DNA of 64,000 nucleotides from Phytophthora colocasiae (Eukaryota > Oomycota > Peronosporomycetes > Peronosporales > Peronosporaceae), in the NCBI GenBank assembly GCA_018806915.1, contig JAGKQI010000064.1:1488001-1552000 (forward strand), read 5' to 3'. The notes under the pieces were generated by a model, which was not told the origin of the DNA, searched no databases, and was given only the letters and a program-made list of their open reading frames with translations. The stretch's first letter is position 1. Each line of letters opens with the position of its first letter. The translations under genes were made by a program, and so were the position numbers. This document shows positions 30,522 through 42,800 of the stretch, one piece after another.

Positions 30522-31211
30522 CTACGCTCGCAACGCCCTAGCGCTTCCCTTGACCAACGCTGCAGCCTTTTGCGCCGCAGTCGTCACACTACCGTCCGTC
30601 GCGTACGTCAGATGCGCCGTGTTGAAGCCGTTGCCGCACACCGGATCGCCCGTGTTACAGAACTCAATCGCCTTGGATCCGTAGGTGGAACTGGAGCTCT
30701 CGATCGTCTGACCCATGAGCTTGAGCGGGTTACCGAACGTCACGATCGCCTTGATACGCGCTGCCAACGTGTCAGGAATCGTCTCACCGGATCCGAGCGT
30801 TGTCTTGATGCCGATTGCGATGTCAGTGACGCTGGCACCCTGGGAATACCCTCCGAGCACGAAGACAGTATTGGGGCATTCTTGGGCCACAGACACGACA
30901 TGGTTGGTCATGTCGGTGGCACCAGGGCCGGCACTTGTCTGGTCCATGGAGGCGAGGTAGCTTACGAGGAGACGCTCATACCAGCGAGATCGGAGGTGAT
31001 ACCGCTACGAGGAGACGCTCATACCAGCGAGATCGGAGGTGATACCGCTAACAAGGGGTTCACCGCAGATACCGAGGCCTTGCATCTCACCACTTCCGCG
31101 GGCGAAAACGACGTGGACATCGGAACATTCAGCACTGACCAGGTTGTTAGGACTGGTGAGTAGAAGGAAAACTGACCCAAGAATCGTCGAGAACGGAATA
31201 GAGAACTTCAT
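30522..31211 (-). pseudogene. broken cutinase, copy 3
   Basis: The N-terminal part (31211-31005) has a signal peptide (MKFSIPFSTILGSVFLLL) and cutinase sequence up to GMSVSS, then meets TAG. The break is a 43-bp tandem duplication (30965-31007 and 31008-31050), plus loss of a few bases that would encode the following Tyr-Ala-Val. From MDQTSAGPG onward (30947-30522) the cutinase frame is intact, with GYSQG, CNTGDPVC and the His region, though MAHLTYP is shortened to AHLTYA. The promoter initiator is intact, so decay is recent. A collapsed or mis-joined assembly should also be considered. Confidence 0.88.
30965..31050 (-). repeat. 43-bp tandem duplication in cutinase 3
   Basis: Two identical adjacent 43-base units beginning CGAGGAGACGCTCATACC on the plus strand. 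The junction creates the premature TAG. Confidence 0.9.
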
Positions 31212-31243
31212 TTCGAGTAGGTTTTGTCGGTGTAGTTGAACGG

Positions 31244-31257
31244 AAAATGAGGAATGA
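31244..31257 (-). promoter_or_regulatory. initiator of cutinase 3
   Basis: Minus strand TCATTCCTCATTTT, an exact match to TCATTYBNCAWTTT, 33-46 bases before the ATG. Confidence 0.75.
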
Positions 31258-32137
31258 AAGTTTGTCGACTAGCAAAGCGGAGTCGGATGAGCAGGGCGAG
31301 CCGCTTCACTTTCGAGTCGACACCTACAAGCTTGCTAGTCGTCTTTTTCCTGCAGTGACTCTGCAAAATCTCACCGCTACCAGCCGGCCAGGACGTTTGT
31401 GGTCCGACGGCTTTGTTGTCGGTCATAAACTGCTTCGTAAGCACTTTCGGTAGCGTTCTTGTCGTTGGTTCAGAGCCCGAAGCATTCGGAGAGCACGACG
31501 GTTCTATCCGGAGCTTGAAGTGTAGGTCAACGAAAAGTGCTGGTCAAATCGACGTTCCGACACCTGCGCTAAACTGACGACCGACGCAGAACCAGAAGCT
31601 CTACACGTTGAAGGGATTGCCCGTGATCATCAAGATGAGCGTACATGGCTTACACCGGACGCACACCGAAAAAAAGCGAATTCGGTCATCCAACTACGCT
31701 CAAAGTAGCTGCAGCACTAGCAGCAACTACCCGTAGTCTGCAGAGGGCTTTAACTGGAGCTAGTCGTGACGGACTGCTACACTGATCCGCTGTCGATCTC
31801 TATGGTAGCACAAACGGAAGCAAGATGCTGTCGCCGCCCACGTGGCAGTGGCTTTTATGTGGTCGTATGGCGGTAGGTGCCCGTACATTGCCCGTAAGCA
31901 GATCAAACGACGTCACGCGGCACTGCTGCCGTGGCGTCTTGTGCTTGCTAACGGACTTTTCGTTCTCCATAGGGTTCTTCCTCTCGATCTCCCAGCTTCA
32001 CCAGCCACAGATCTCTTCGATCTCGCTTTTACGACGTAGTGAGAACCAACTCCGAAGGCTGGTGCTGCCTCATTGTCCCTGCGGAGTACTTGGAAAACAG
32101 CCGATACTGTACCATACGAAGCCTAGACGGCAAGCGT

Positions 32138-32148
32138 CCGATAAGATC
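32138..32148 (+). promoter_or_regulatory. GATA-like box of cutinase 4
   Basis: CCGATAAGATC, then GGATTGCGGACAGCA, 170 bases before the ATG at 32308. Confidence 0.55.
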
Positions 32149-32262
32149 TCGGTTGGATTGCGGACAGCACAAGTGCAGCTCACATCAGTGGGTTCGTGTG
32201 AACAGTTCCAGTAACACAGCCAAAAGGTTTGCCTGCACAAGTGTCTTTGCTCTCTCCTTCCG

Positions 32263-32276
32263 TCATTTCACATTTC
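32263..32276 (+). promoter_or_regulatory. initiator of cutinase 4
   Basis: TCATTTCACATTTC matches TCATTYBNCAWTTT except at the last base, 32-45 bases before the ATG. Confidence 0.75.
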
Positions 32277-32307
32277 GCGGAGAACGGTCCAAAACCAGTC
32301 ACCGACT

Positions 32308-32970
32308 ATGAAGCAGTTTTCAACGTGTCTGATCCTCGCACCTATCTTTCTTCTGTTCACAAGCCTCATCGACGTCTCCAACGCCCAGTGTTCGGATGTT
32401 CACATCGTGTTTGCTCGTGGAAGCGGAGAGATGCAAGGCCTCGGTATCTGCGGTGAACCCCTTGTTAGCGGTATCACCTCCAACCTCGGGGGTATGAGCG
32501 TCTCCTCCTACGCAGTCAACTACCTCGCTTCTATGGACCAGACAAGTGCCGGCCCTGGTGCCACCGACATGACAAACCACGTCGTGTCCGTTGCTCAAGA
32601 ATGTCCCAACACAGTCTTCGTTCTTGGAGGATACTCCCAGGGGGGAAGCGTCACGGACATCTCGCTCGGTATCCAAACGATGCTCGGTACGGGTGAATCC
32701 ATCCCGGAGACTTTGGCTCCACGCATTAAAGCGATCGTGACGTTCGGCAATCCACTTAAGCTTATGGGCCAGACGATCGAGAGCTCGAGTTCAACCTACG
32801 GTTCAAAAGCGATTGAGTTCTGCAACCAGGGCGACCCAGTGTGCGGTGCTGGCTTCAACATGATGGCTCACTTGACGTACGCGACGGACGGCAGCGTGAC
32901 GACCGCGGCTCAAAAGGCTGCAGCGCTGGTACAAGGAGGAGGTGCGAGAATGCGTGCTCTACGTGGTTAG
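32308..32970 (+). CDS. secreted cutinase, copy 4
   Basis: 220 residues. The signal peptide MKQFSTCLILAPIFLLFTS ends before the mature start QCSDVHIVF. The triad is GYSQGGS, CNQGDPVC and MAHLTYA. The residue after GYSQG is Gly rather than the Ala found in the other copies. It is closest to copy 2. The tail is slightly longer (GGGARMRALRG), as in copy 5. It is divergent from broken copy 3 and should still supply extracellular cutinase. Confidence 0.95.
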   Translation: MKQFSTCLILAPIFLLFTSLIDVSNAQCSDVHIVFARGSGEMQGLGICGEPLVSGITSNLGGMSVSSYAVNYLASMDQTSAGPGATDMTNHVVSVAQECPNTVFVLGGYSQGGSVTDISLGIQTMLGTGESIPETLAPRIKAIVTFGNPLKLMGQTIESSSSTYGSKAIEFCNQGDPVCGAGFNMMAHLTYATDGSVTTAAQKAAALVQGGGARMRALRG

Positions 32971-33376
32971 TGCCAACGATCCCTCATGGAGGGACCTGTT
33001 ATTCGTGATGTAGTTCATTATCTGTGAGCAGTTAACGTTGAAGTGAGGACGTTCTCATTTGTTTTAACGGAGTCTCTTTTTCATCGAGTCGCGTAACTGT
33101 AGGCAGACCCTGCTCTTAGAGCGGAGTTTTCGCGATAGTTCTTTCACTCGGTGGATCATAGACGTAGCGTATGAAACGCTGGCGGGCATACTAAGTCGTG
33201 GATCAACGACAGGGTCTTCTCGTTGAAGGAGAAGATCTCCATTGATCGTTTACCACCGGGAACGGTAGATTCCGGATTCTCGTCGCTTTGGTGGCGTAAA
33301 TGACGTCGAGCATGACACTTGACAGGATTCGGACCGGTTTTTGCGAGTTCATGATCACCGCTGTGCGTGAAGAAAT

Positions 33377-33401
33377 CTCCTCCTCTTACTTAGAGGAGGA
33401 G
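33377..33401. repeat. 10-bp perfect hairpin
   Basis: CTCCTCCTCT, loop TACTT, AGAGGAGGAG. It lies about 400 bases after cutinase 4; function unknown. Confidence 0.6.
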
Positions 33402-33596
33402 GTTCTAAGACGTAGCTAAGGCTGATCTTATCGTATGAATGATCACTGCAACGTTGTCATAAGAAGCTAGTGACCATCATCGTATTGGTATCATGGCGAT
33501 GAGAGATGATGGCAGCAAGATGTTGAGCCACATGGGGACGCTACAGCTGACGGGTGCGGTCATTCGATTATCTCGATATTTTCCCTTGCCGGTGTC

Positions 33597-33607
33597 CCGA
33601 TAAGATC
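33597..33607 (+). promoter_or_regulatory. displaced GATA-like box of cutinase 5
   Basis: CCGATAAGATC followed by GATTAATTGTGGACAGCA. Without the LINE it would sit about 140 bases before the ATG of copy 5; it is now about 14.8 kb away. Confidence 0.5.
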
Positions 33608-33631
33608 GCAAACCAGTTGATTAATTGTGGA

Positions 33632-33647
33632 CAGCAGCAGCACGGCC
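33632..33647 (+). repeat. LINE target-site duplication, left copy
   Basis: CAGCAGCAGCACGGCC, repeated exactly at 48314-48329. The length and exact match fit target-primed reverse transcription. Confidence 0.85.
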
Positions 33648-33834
33648 ACTTCCGAATTTGCGACCGGTCGTTCACTTCGATCTGCCGCACAAGAACAAAT
33701 CAGTGGTGCGTGGGAGTGCATCACCTAGCAGTATTGAGATCAGCTTTCCAGCGACTCTTCAACGACTCGACCTTGATTGACTATACGATCCTCTATTTGA
33801 AGCATTGCGATCTTCCTGAAAGTCGTAACGCAAC

Positions 33835-36800
33835 ATGGGGGCTAGTGGAGATCCTCCTGATCCAGGTGCGCTGAAAAGCGCTTCTGAAGCTGCTTTAGCA
33901 GAGAACCCTCCAAGAGATAAGTCCGGTAAACAAGGAAATACAACCGAAGAGATGAAGGTTGCGAAAAGCGATTTGGGGGGAACCAGAGCAGACGAAGAAA
34001 ATCAACGCTCAGTCTACGACGAAGTCGAAGATGTGTGGGAGACAAAGCATAGTTCCCTGTCATTTGAAGCTATGTATGAAAAATTGCTGGAGTGTAGAAC
34101 ACAAGACGCGTGGGAACAAGAGTACCACGAAGAGGGACTGGTGCAGAACATGTTTTCCAGTGTGTTTTTACAGCAAAAGAAGACAGAGTTGCCTGAGGAA
34201 AAAGCAAACTATCCCAATCTTGAGAATGAGGAGATCATGCAACTGCTGCGACTGTTTGATACGCTGGTTAGTCAACACGATGGTACGATCCAACAATGGC
34301 AACGGATGCTTCGGGATATTGCAGTATCGGTCTACAATAGCAGAAGTACTTTGTTGGATATTATTCAGTTGAAGGAAAGTAACCTCAAAGTGCAGCGCGC
34401 CCAAACTGAGAATCCCTGGTCGCACAATCCGCTCCTGAGCCCAACCCCAGCGGATACGGACGATCCTATGGAAGAAAAGCCGTCTACCATTGTCCAGTTC
34501 AAAACGGATGTATATTCATCTGAAGAGATCGCAACTATGCGGAGAGAGTTCGAAACCCCCTACGACTTTCCAACGGAACTAAGAGCACCTACAGAAGTGG
34601 AGGAACGTATTGTACAGGGAATGCTAGAAGGCACTATACTCGCGCAGTCATTACCACAGTTTCTGAAGCGAACGGCGGATAATACTATGTTGAGGCTAAT
34701 CCAGAACACCATACATGCTCAAGTGGAGGGTGAGCTGTTGTTCCGTCTACCAAACCAATTCCCGGTGTATGCAGACTTCCAAACCCGTGAAAGGCTGTGC
34801 AATGCCATGCTACAGGGCGCAAAACGCAGAGACTTTGATTTAGGAGAGCTCACGCAAATGCTGGGAGAGACTAAACAGGTATGCTATAACGCTCAACAGC
34901 ACTCAGTACACCTGATTTTCTGGACTCGAGAAGCAGCTAATAAATGGGCAAGGGTTTATAAATCGGTGCCATTTCGTAGCAGACGATTCTTGCTCACTAA
35001 CGCACACCCGGACGATATACTGGAGGATGGGTCAGTGGAGGAACAAGCTGCAAGGGTGTGGAGTCGCCAAGTGGGTCGAGATGGATTGACGAACGAACGT
35101 CAACATGATCGCTACAAAGTGAAGCTTCTCAATGTTTCGCGATTTCTGGACGAAGCTGGGTTGGACGCCTACATAAGGTCCAAGTTCAACGAAGAATTTA
35201 CGACATTTCAAGAGCCAAAATGGGGAAGACAGACGTTCCAAACAGGAGCTTGGGAGATTTACTTCAAGTCTCCGGCTTGCCCAGCGTTTCTGGATGGAAT
35301 TCGCTTTATCAATTGGGTTGGAACTAAAATATTAGTCCATCACGCAGGAAATAACCCAGCACCACCCTGCTATAACTGTGGAAGGCCTGGTCACACTGTT
35401 GCGCAATGTAGAGCATCATCTGATCACTGGAAAGCAGAAAGTAGCTGCCTGACAGTGACAGCAACGGAGCTTAAGCTACTGAAAAAAGGAAAATCCACAG
35501 TAACCAGCTTTGAAGAGCTTCAGCATATGTGGAAGGCATTACAAGAGCGGAAAATGGAGAACGAGGGGGCAGCAGGTGCTCAGGAAACGCAGGAGTATTC
35601 TCAGAAGGAGCGAGACACGGCCGAGGAGAAGAAATCGACGCAGGACGAACAACAAGGAGAGGGATCGAAATGGTTTATGCCAAAGTCACAAGGGCGACGA
35701 GGCAAAGCAACAAAACCGTTTGTACGTGATTATATGAAAACAAATGCAGAAAACCCAGAAACAAATGTATCAGAGAACCAGGAAGATATCGATTTAGTTA
35801 GTGAGGATGGATCACAGATGGAATCTGCAGAGGAGGACAAGGCGAGCTCGACAGAACCGAGAAACATCAGACGTCCCCAAGCACTCTCACGACAGCAGAG
35901 ACTAATCATGGAGGCGCTAGCTCGACGGGACCAACAGCCAAACTGGGAGCTAACGAGATGTCTTCAAGAGTTGGACATTGAGAGCCTAGATCTCTCCACG
36001 GAGTCGGGGCAGAGAGTAATAGACGCTTGTGGTCTATTCCCCACTATGACACCAGCAACTGGAAACTGCCAGTATTTCGCGATTGCAATGGCCTTGCTAT
36101 CTGAAACTTTCAGGACGTCTGAAGGAACCGCGGCAATCGAGAGTATTACTGCGAAATTGAAAAAGGGTATGGTGATGGCATTATCCCATGGGTATGAAGA
36201 AGAGTATCCCCATGAGAATCGAAAGGCGCTCCTACAGAGGTGGGTCGATCAAGCAGCTGAATTGACAGTGGACGAATCCAAGAGGATGTTGATGGAACAG
36301 GTAGAGGATATCTGTTCAACTAGCTCAAAACGTACATCTTTCCTAGCGAAAACACTTTGGGGATCCGAGCTAACCTTATGGCTTACGTGTAAACTCCTGA
36401 AACGACCCATTTACGTTATTGTAGCACGGGATGGTCTACAATGTCCCAGTTTTCAAGTGTTTGAACCACTCAAGCGAACAACCGCAGAATTCGAGATTGA
36501 AACAGCAGGGGAATTCAACATCGAGCCGAAAGAATGGTTAAAGCGTTTACAGCATCAGTGTAAACATCCGACAGTCACCCAGCACCTTCCAATTGTTCTC
36601 CAATACGGAACACAGCATTACTCCTGGCTAAAATTTGGACAGGAAGAAAACGTACAAATGGAGGATAACGTGGAAACACTTCCAATAGCGTTGAGTGAGG
36701 GGAGTGAAAAGAAGAAGCGTTCGTTGGCGGATATGGCAGAAGGGTTGCAGAAGTGTACAACAGGAGGATCTATCTCAGGAGAAATCGAGCAGAATGAGGT

Positions 36801-39800
36801 AGCCTCAATGGAATCGCTTTCTAGAAACATGACTGAGCAGCTTGAGAAAGCTATAAATCAACAAGGACTCACGACTCAAGATCGCCAAGAGCTCCAAAGT
36901 ATTATCGAGAGTGGAGGACCCCGGAAGGAAGACCAACTGGAGATTTCAAAACTGGGAGCTACAAGGTTATCCCCAGCGGTACAAAAACTTCTGATCGGAC
37001 TGGACTGGGACGACCGTCCTCAAGTAGAACTCATGGAGTTCATGGCTGCAACAAAAGTTGAAACGCTGAAAATGTGGCAGCAGAATCTGCTTGACGAGGA
37101 CATGGCAAGTGACGCTTCTCCGAACAACAGTGATGTAGAAATGGATGAAACGAAGAGATTCAAGCAATCTTCGAGGATTACAAAGGTGTCGCGAAACCCG
37201 GGGTGTTTCCGAAAGGGTAAGTTGATTAATGAGAAAGCTTATCATGCAAATGCAGCGAGCTACCTTTGACCTCCTGCTCCTGTGTCCTATAGCTAGCTCG
37301 CGTCGAGCGAGCGGCACGTGCCTTCATCCCGTAGTCTGTCGCGCCGCGTGCACCATATCCAGTGATGCAAAGCCTGCGTGCCACATCGCCCCCGATAGGC
37401 TCAGGGCCACGCTGCTTGTTGATGATCCTGCGTATCGGAGCTTGATCAAGGCCGTAATCCGGCGACACCGCCTCCTAAAGCGCGATCGCTTCAAGGTATC
37501 ATCTTTAGTCGATCTGTAGACGAAGCGCATCATCTTCGTCAACAGTTGCCACGTACTCCTGCACCTTCACGGGAACATCTTGAAGCAGGATGTCCAGAGG
37601 CTCCCAGGAGTTTTCAATCGCCTGGAGTCCCGCCCACGAGACTAGAAGCTCCCATCGTCCACGTTCTTCGTTGAATCGATGGTCCCGAAAGCCACCAACA
37701 CCAAGCACCATTCCTTGTCTGGACACTAACTCAAGGAGTTCTTCAGTCGTGTTTAGAGTCGCATCCGCGTAGAATTTCAGCCTAGAAGCATGCACCTCGT
37801 AGACACGGCCTGTCACCAAGTGTTCGATCTTGAACGAATGCGGTAATGCTTCAATGACCTTGAAAGGACCAAGCCACTGACCCAGCAATTTGTGGTTAGG
37901 CAGTCTTTGGTCAATGCGAGACCACAAAACGTAGTCACCCACATCAAAATTGACCGGTATTCCTCTGTGAGCTCGCATGTCTTGCAGTCGCTTGCGCTCC
38001 TTACTGTCGGCAACCTCGAGGTGCATTTCGTGCAGGGAGGCGCGCAGCTGGTCGAGTTGGTCGCTGATGTCCCCGATCTCGACGGCCCGCTCGGCTGCAG
38101 TCTCACTTTCAGGAATCACTAGCACATCCAGTGCTGACGAGGCAGGTAAACCGGTGAATACTTCGACTGGGGAGTGGCCTGCTAGGGACCGCACGGGCGT
38201 GTGGTTTAGATTCGCTTGTATAGCAGGCAGCAAATAGGGCCATTCGTGGCTGTCCAGTGAATATTCCATCAAAAGCGCACGGAAAACCTGGAGAACGTCC
38301 TTGTTCAGCCTCTCTACCGTGCCATTAAGCCACGGAGAATACACTGGAGTGAAATTGAGCTCAGTCTTCAGTCTGGCTGCTACGTGCTTCACCATTTCGT
38401 TGCGGAAATGACTCCTTGATCAGATTTTAGCATTTTCGGTAGTCCATATCGCGCATGCCACATCAAAAGCGCTTCAGCTGCCACATACGCCGTTGGGGTG
38501 CTACAAGGGAATAATTCGCAAAAGTGAGAAAGCCCATCTTTCACAACCAGGAGATACGCCGAATCTCCATATCCGTCACCGAGAGAGAAAATCCCAGTGG
38601 ACGACTTCATTTCTTTCTGATGGCGTGAGAAGAGGACCGTATGGTCGGGGAATTAGTCGAGAGCCTTTGAAGTGTTTGCAAAGTAGGCACTGCCTGACGA
38701 ATTTTGAGGCTTTTTCCTCCAGCTTAGCGATGTGGAATCGCTCTTTCAACGTGTAGACCATCGCTTCTTGGCCGCGATGACCCTGTGAACCGCAGTGTGC
38801 CACAACAAAAAGGCGAGCAATCAGGTCTTTGGCACCAGCGGGAATCCACGGACGTCCGTCGATAGTCAATACACCTTCCTCCTCCACGAGGACTGATTGC
38901 AAGCGGGATTGTTCACGCCCAGCAGCACGTTGTGCCTCCACGATGGCTTCGAGGGTCGGAAACACAAAGTCTGCATCAGCTTGAGGGCGAATGACAGAAA
39001 GATCCTCTACAGGTGGCACGTGACGACCACGCGTTCGCACTGCACAAACACGAACCACTTCACGAGTGTGCCAACGCGATACAATGTCGGCCCAAATATT
39101 GTCGGAGCCAGAAATGTGCTCGATCGTGTAGTTTAATCCACAAAGTCGCATCGCCCAACGTTGTAGTCGGTCACGGACGTGTTTCTTCAAAGAATCGTTG
39201 GGCGCAAAAATGTACACGAGGTTTGAGTGATCACAATAAAGTCGAAAACCTTTGGGGCGTAGCAGTAGGTACTCCAGGTCCTGGCAAGCTTTCACTATCG
39301 GGAAGGCCTCCTTTTCGACAATAGTCCAATTGAGCTCGTTATGCTTGAATGTGCCGCCCTTGCAGATAATCAGCTGATGTTTCTGTTTGGTGACGGGCAG
39401 AGCAGGATTCCAATCCACGACCTGGGTCACAATGATGGAATAGCCTGTGAGACTTGCATCCGTGAAAACCAACAGCTCAGCTTCCGGGTCAGGAGACACC
39501 ATCAGGGCTGAGTCCCTGACCAGCGCTTTCACTGCGTCATAGGCTTCCTGTTCCGACTGCGTCCAGGATGTAGCCACGTTCAGCGCATTGCGGTTGCGGC
39601 TGCCGACACGCTTGCGTTCGGAATTTAGCTTATTCTGGAGTGGTGCAATTATCCGGGCGTAGTCGGGCAGCGAGTCTTGAAGCCAATTTGTCGCACAGAC
39701 AAAATACTGCAGGTCGGCAATAGTCTCCGGCAAAGGTAGTGCAGTGAGTGCAGCTACTCGGGATGGGTCGTGACGGACGCCATCGGCGGAAATTAGACGA

Positions 39801-42800
39801 CCACACCAGCGCACTTCGAGCTCATACAATGAGCATTTCGCCATGTTCAGCTTTAGGTTAGCAGCAGCAACAAGCTCGAAAAATTGACGGATCACCGCCA
39901 GGAGTTCAGTGGTCGTGGCAGCAAACAAAATCACATCGTCGACCCAGACAAGGGCCGAATGCGGGATCAATGGGGCTAGTACTCGTTGCATAGTACTCTG
40001 GAAGTGAAGCGCCGAGTCGGTGGCACCTTGAGGAACTCGCTTTGGGGTAAACACTCCATCTTCCGTGATAAACGAGAAAAACTCCTGGCTATCTTCATGT
40101 AAAGGGAGCTGCCAAAATCCATCTTTGAAATCAAACAGAGAAAACTTTTTCTTGCCCATAAGAGCCTCGAGCGTGGTGGCGTGCGTCGGCATCGCACCAG
40201 CAATGGGAACCGTGACCTGGTTGACTGGTCGGTAGTCAATAGTAAGTCTGAACTTGTCACGAGAGCCCGGCTTTCGAACCGGTACGACGGCGCACGCCCA
40301 TCTGGAAGCATTGTTCGGCTCGACAAGATCATTATCCACGAGAGACTTCACATATTCCCTGACGAACTGAGCCTGCAGCGGTGCATACTTCCGGACTGGA
40401 CTTCGGTATGGCACAGCGCCATCCTGGACAGTCACACGGAGGGGGTCAACACGGGCAGGAGGATCACGGCGAATAGCATCCCGCCAAACGTCTGGGAAGC
40501 GTGACAGTATATCGCGGACGGTCGGGGCGCGTTCCGCGGGTAACCCATTAGTAATCGCCCGTTCAATAAGATCATCGAGAGTTGTGATTGGACCAGGCGG
40601 CTCCTCTGCTTCCGGAAGTCCATCGCCAACAGGATAGTCGTCCATGTCATTGTCTGGGAGGGACGGACTGGCCAGTTGAGCCAACTGCCCCTCAACATCG
40701 ATACCCAACTCCATCAAAGCATCTCGGCCAAGCAAAAACTCATCTCCTTCCCCTGCTAAAATCAAACACGAGACCGCACGCATTGCAACTGGACCAGCTA
40801 GGGTAGACAGCTCGAGGTCCAGCTCTACTTCTTGGCAGCATTTAACATGTCGTCCGTCCGCCATCTCGACCTCAATACTTGTGCCCAGCGTCACCGGAGC
40901 GAGCAGCGGTTGTACTGCACGAAGTGAATTGACAATGCCTTCAGGGATAACACTCGTATCAGCACCGGTGTCTGGAATGTATGGGACCTCGAGGAGACCG
41001 TTGATTCTCACGGTGCCCGGCGGTGAGGCATGGAGAGCTGCTTTTGAACGGAGAGTACCAGAGCGCTTCTCCTTGGCTTCCTGGTACCGTTTCCGTGCTT
41101 CATCTTTCTGAGCCTCTGTAGCGGTAGGACAGTCCTTCAACCAGTGCTCGCCCTTGCACACCAAACAGCCTTCCTTAGGGGGAGCACGCGCAAGCTGCGG
41201 AACAGGCGCAGAAGAGCTTGACGCTTGGGGTGTCGCTCGTGGAGGTGTCGGCTTGGGACCTTGAGCGCGCTGTGGCTTCCGGTCCGTCTTCCCCTTGGTG
41301 TCGTTCTTGACGGCATCACTCTTGGCAGCATAGTCTTTCGAGATACGGTGAAACCGCTGTTGTATTTTTGCATGCTCTAATATCAGATCAAAGAGGGCAA
41401 CATCATCACTTTTGCAGTCACGCCTCTCTAAATCGATAAGTCGGGAAATTTGCGCCTTGAGCACAGGCGGTTGCAGGTTTTCCACCAGCAGTCGGCACCG
41501 AGCCTTCATTTTGCTCTTGTAGTCAGGGTCATCGCCATTATCAGCGCCAATGAGTCCTTGAGACCGTTGTCTTCGACGATACCGTTAAAGTCCTCGTAGT
41601 AGCGGAACACACGCGCGTCACAGTCATCAATCGACAGGTCCATCTTTAAGTTCGCACGGAACAGAGAAGTGACATCCGGTACAAACTCGTTCTTCAGCGT
41701 GTGGCACCTTGATACCACGGCATGCTTGATGTCGGCATCAGTGACAGATGCCACAGGTTTCTTCAGCACATATTTCGCTAAGTTCTTGAGCGTTTGACGT
41801 CTTACCGCACTCCTCACGGTAGACACGACACGGTCATAGTCTTCTCCAGTTGTAGCACAACGGTTGCGCATACTCTCCTCGTAGCGCTCCCACTCACGAT
41901 GCCACTCGACCAGAGCAGCTTGCTCCCAGCTGGCCAGCTCTGGTGCCTTGATAACCTCGAATATTGGCTGGGGGATCGACATCTCCACGTCACCATCAGC
42001 GTCCATAGTGAAGCGTGTCCCCGTCATGTTGAAGTTGTCCGCACTTAACACTTCAACCGAACTTAGGTCGAACTTAGTTCAAACCGCACTTAGTCAACGA
42101 GACTACAGTAGTATTTAGTCGCGTCGCCACAGTGATCCGGACAGCAGTTCCGGGATCAATAAACTCAACGCTTCGAAGAGCGCAAAGCTAGCTTTGTCGC
42201 GAAACCCGGGGTGTTTCCGAAAGGGTAAGTTGATTAATGAGAAAGCTTATCATGCAAATGCAGCGAGCTACCTTTGACCTCCTGCTCCTGTGTCCTATAG
42301 CTAGCTCGCGTCGAGCGAGCGGCACGTGCCTTCATCCCGTAGTCTGTCGCGCCGCGTGCACCATATCCAGTGATGCAAAGCCTGCGTGCCACATCGCCCC
42401 CGATAGGCTCAGGGCCACGCTGCTTGTTGATGATCCTGCGTATCGGAGCTTGATCAAGGCCGTAATCCGGCGACAAAAGGAGAACTGTCCACAAGAACCG
42501 GATCCTCCGGACGATATACCTGTTGCAGACTATCGAAGACGGTTTGCTCTTCACAGGATATCTACAAGTGAAAGGCGTCGAGAGGAACACATTCAAAGGG
42601 AGCACTGGAATGGTCTAGCGGGGGAATGGAAAACCTTCAGCAGCTTAATTTTTCCAGCACTACCAGCAGACTCACCAGTGTGGAGAAATGCAGTGAAAGC
42701 ACACCCATTCAAGTTGTTGCACAGTTTACAAACAGTCGATTCCCCGGAATTTGTGCTGCGATCTGTAAATGCGAGTATTCTACAAGAATGGACCCGAAAA

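Larger units (their letters stand above)
31212..32307. promoter_or_regulatory. divergent promoter region of cutinases 3 and 4
   Basis: Counterpart of 28606-29478: initiators at 31244 (minus) and 32263 (plus), TCGAGTCGACA at 31312-31322, CCGATAAGATC at 32138-32148. No gene is convincing within it. Confidence 0.6.
32971..33631. other. original upstream region of cutinase 5
   Basis: No gene. It holds a hairpin (33377-33401), an inverted copy of the GATA-like box (GATCTTATCG, 33424-33433) and the forward box at 33597-33607. It ends at the 16-bp LINE target duplication. Confidence 0.55.
37187..42475 (-). mobile_element. Gypsy chromovirus nested in LINE ORF1
   Basis: 5,289 bp, with 281-bp LTRs that read as identical, flanked by AAAGG (37182-37186 and 42476-42480). 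It is transcribed on the minus strand: gag, protease, reverse transcriptase, RNase H, integrase, chromodomain. The polypurine tract AGGAGGCGG touches the 3' LTR (37468-37477, minus strand). Identical LTRs mean a recent insertion, but gag/pol and integrase carry frameshifts. Confidence 0.95.

Noticed and set aside
33060..33200. Stretch resembling rDNA (TTCACTCGGTGGATCAT)
   Set aside because: Similarity is a few words only; flanking sequence does not follow 5.8S or 18S.
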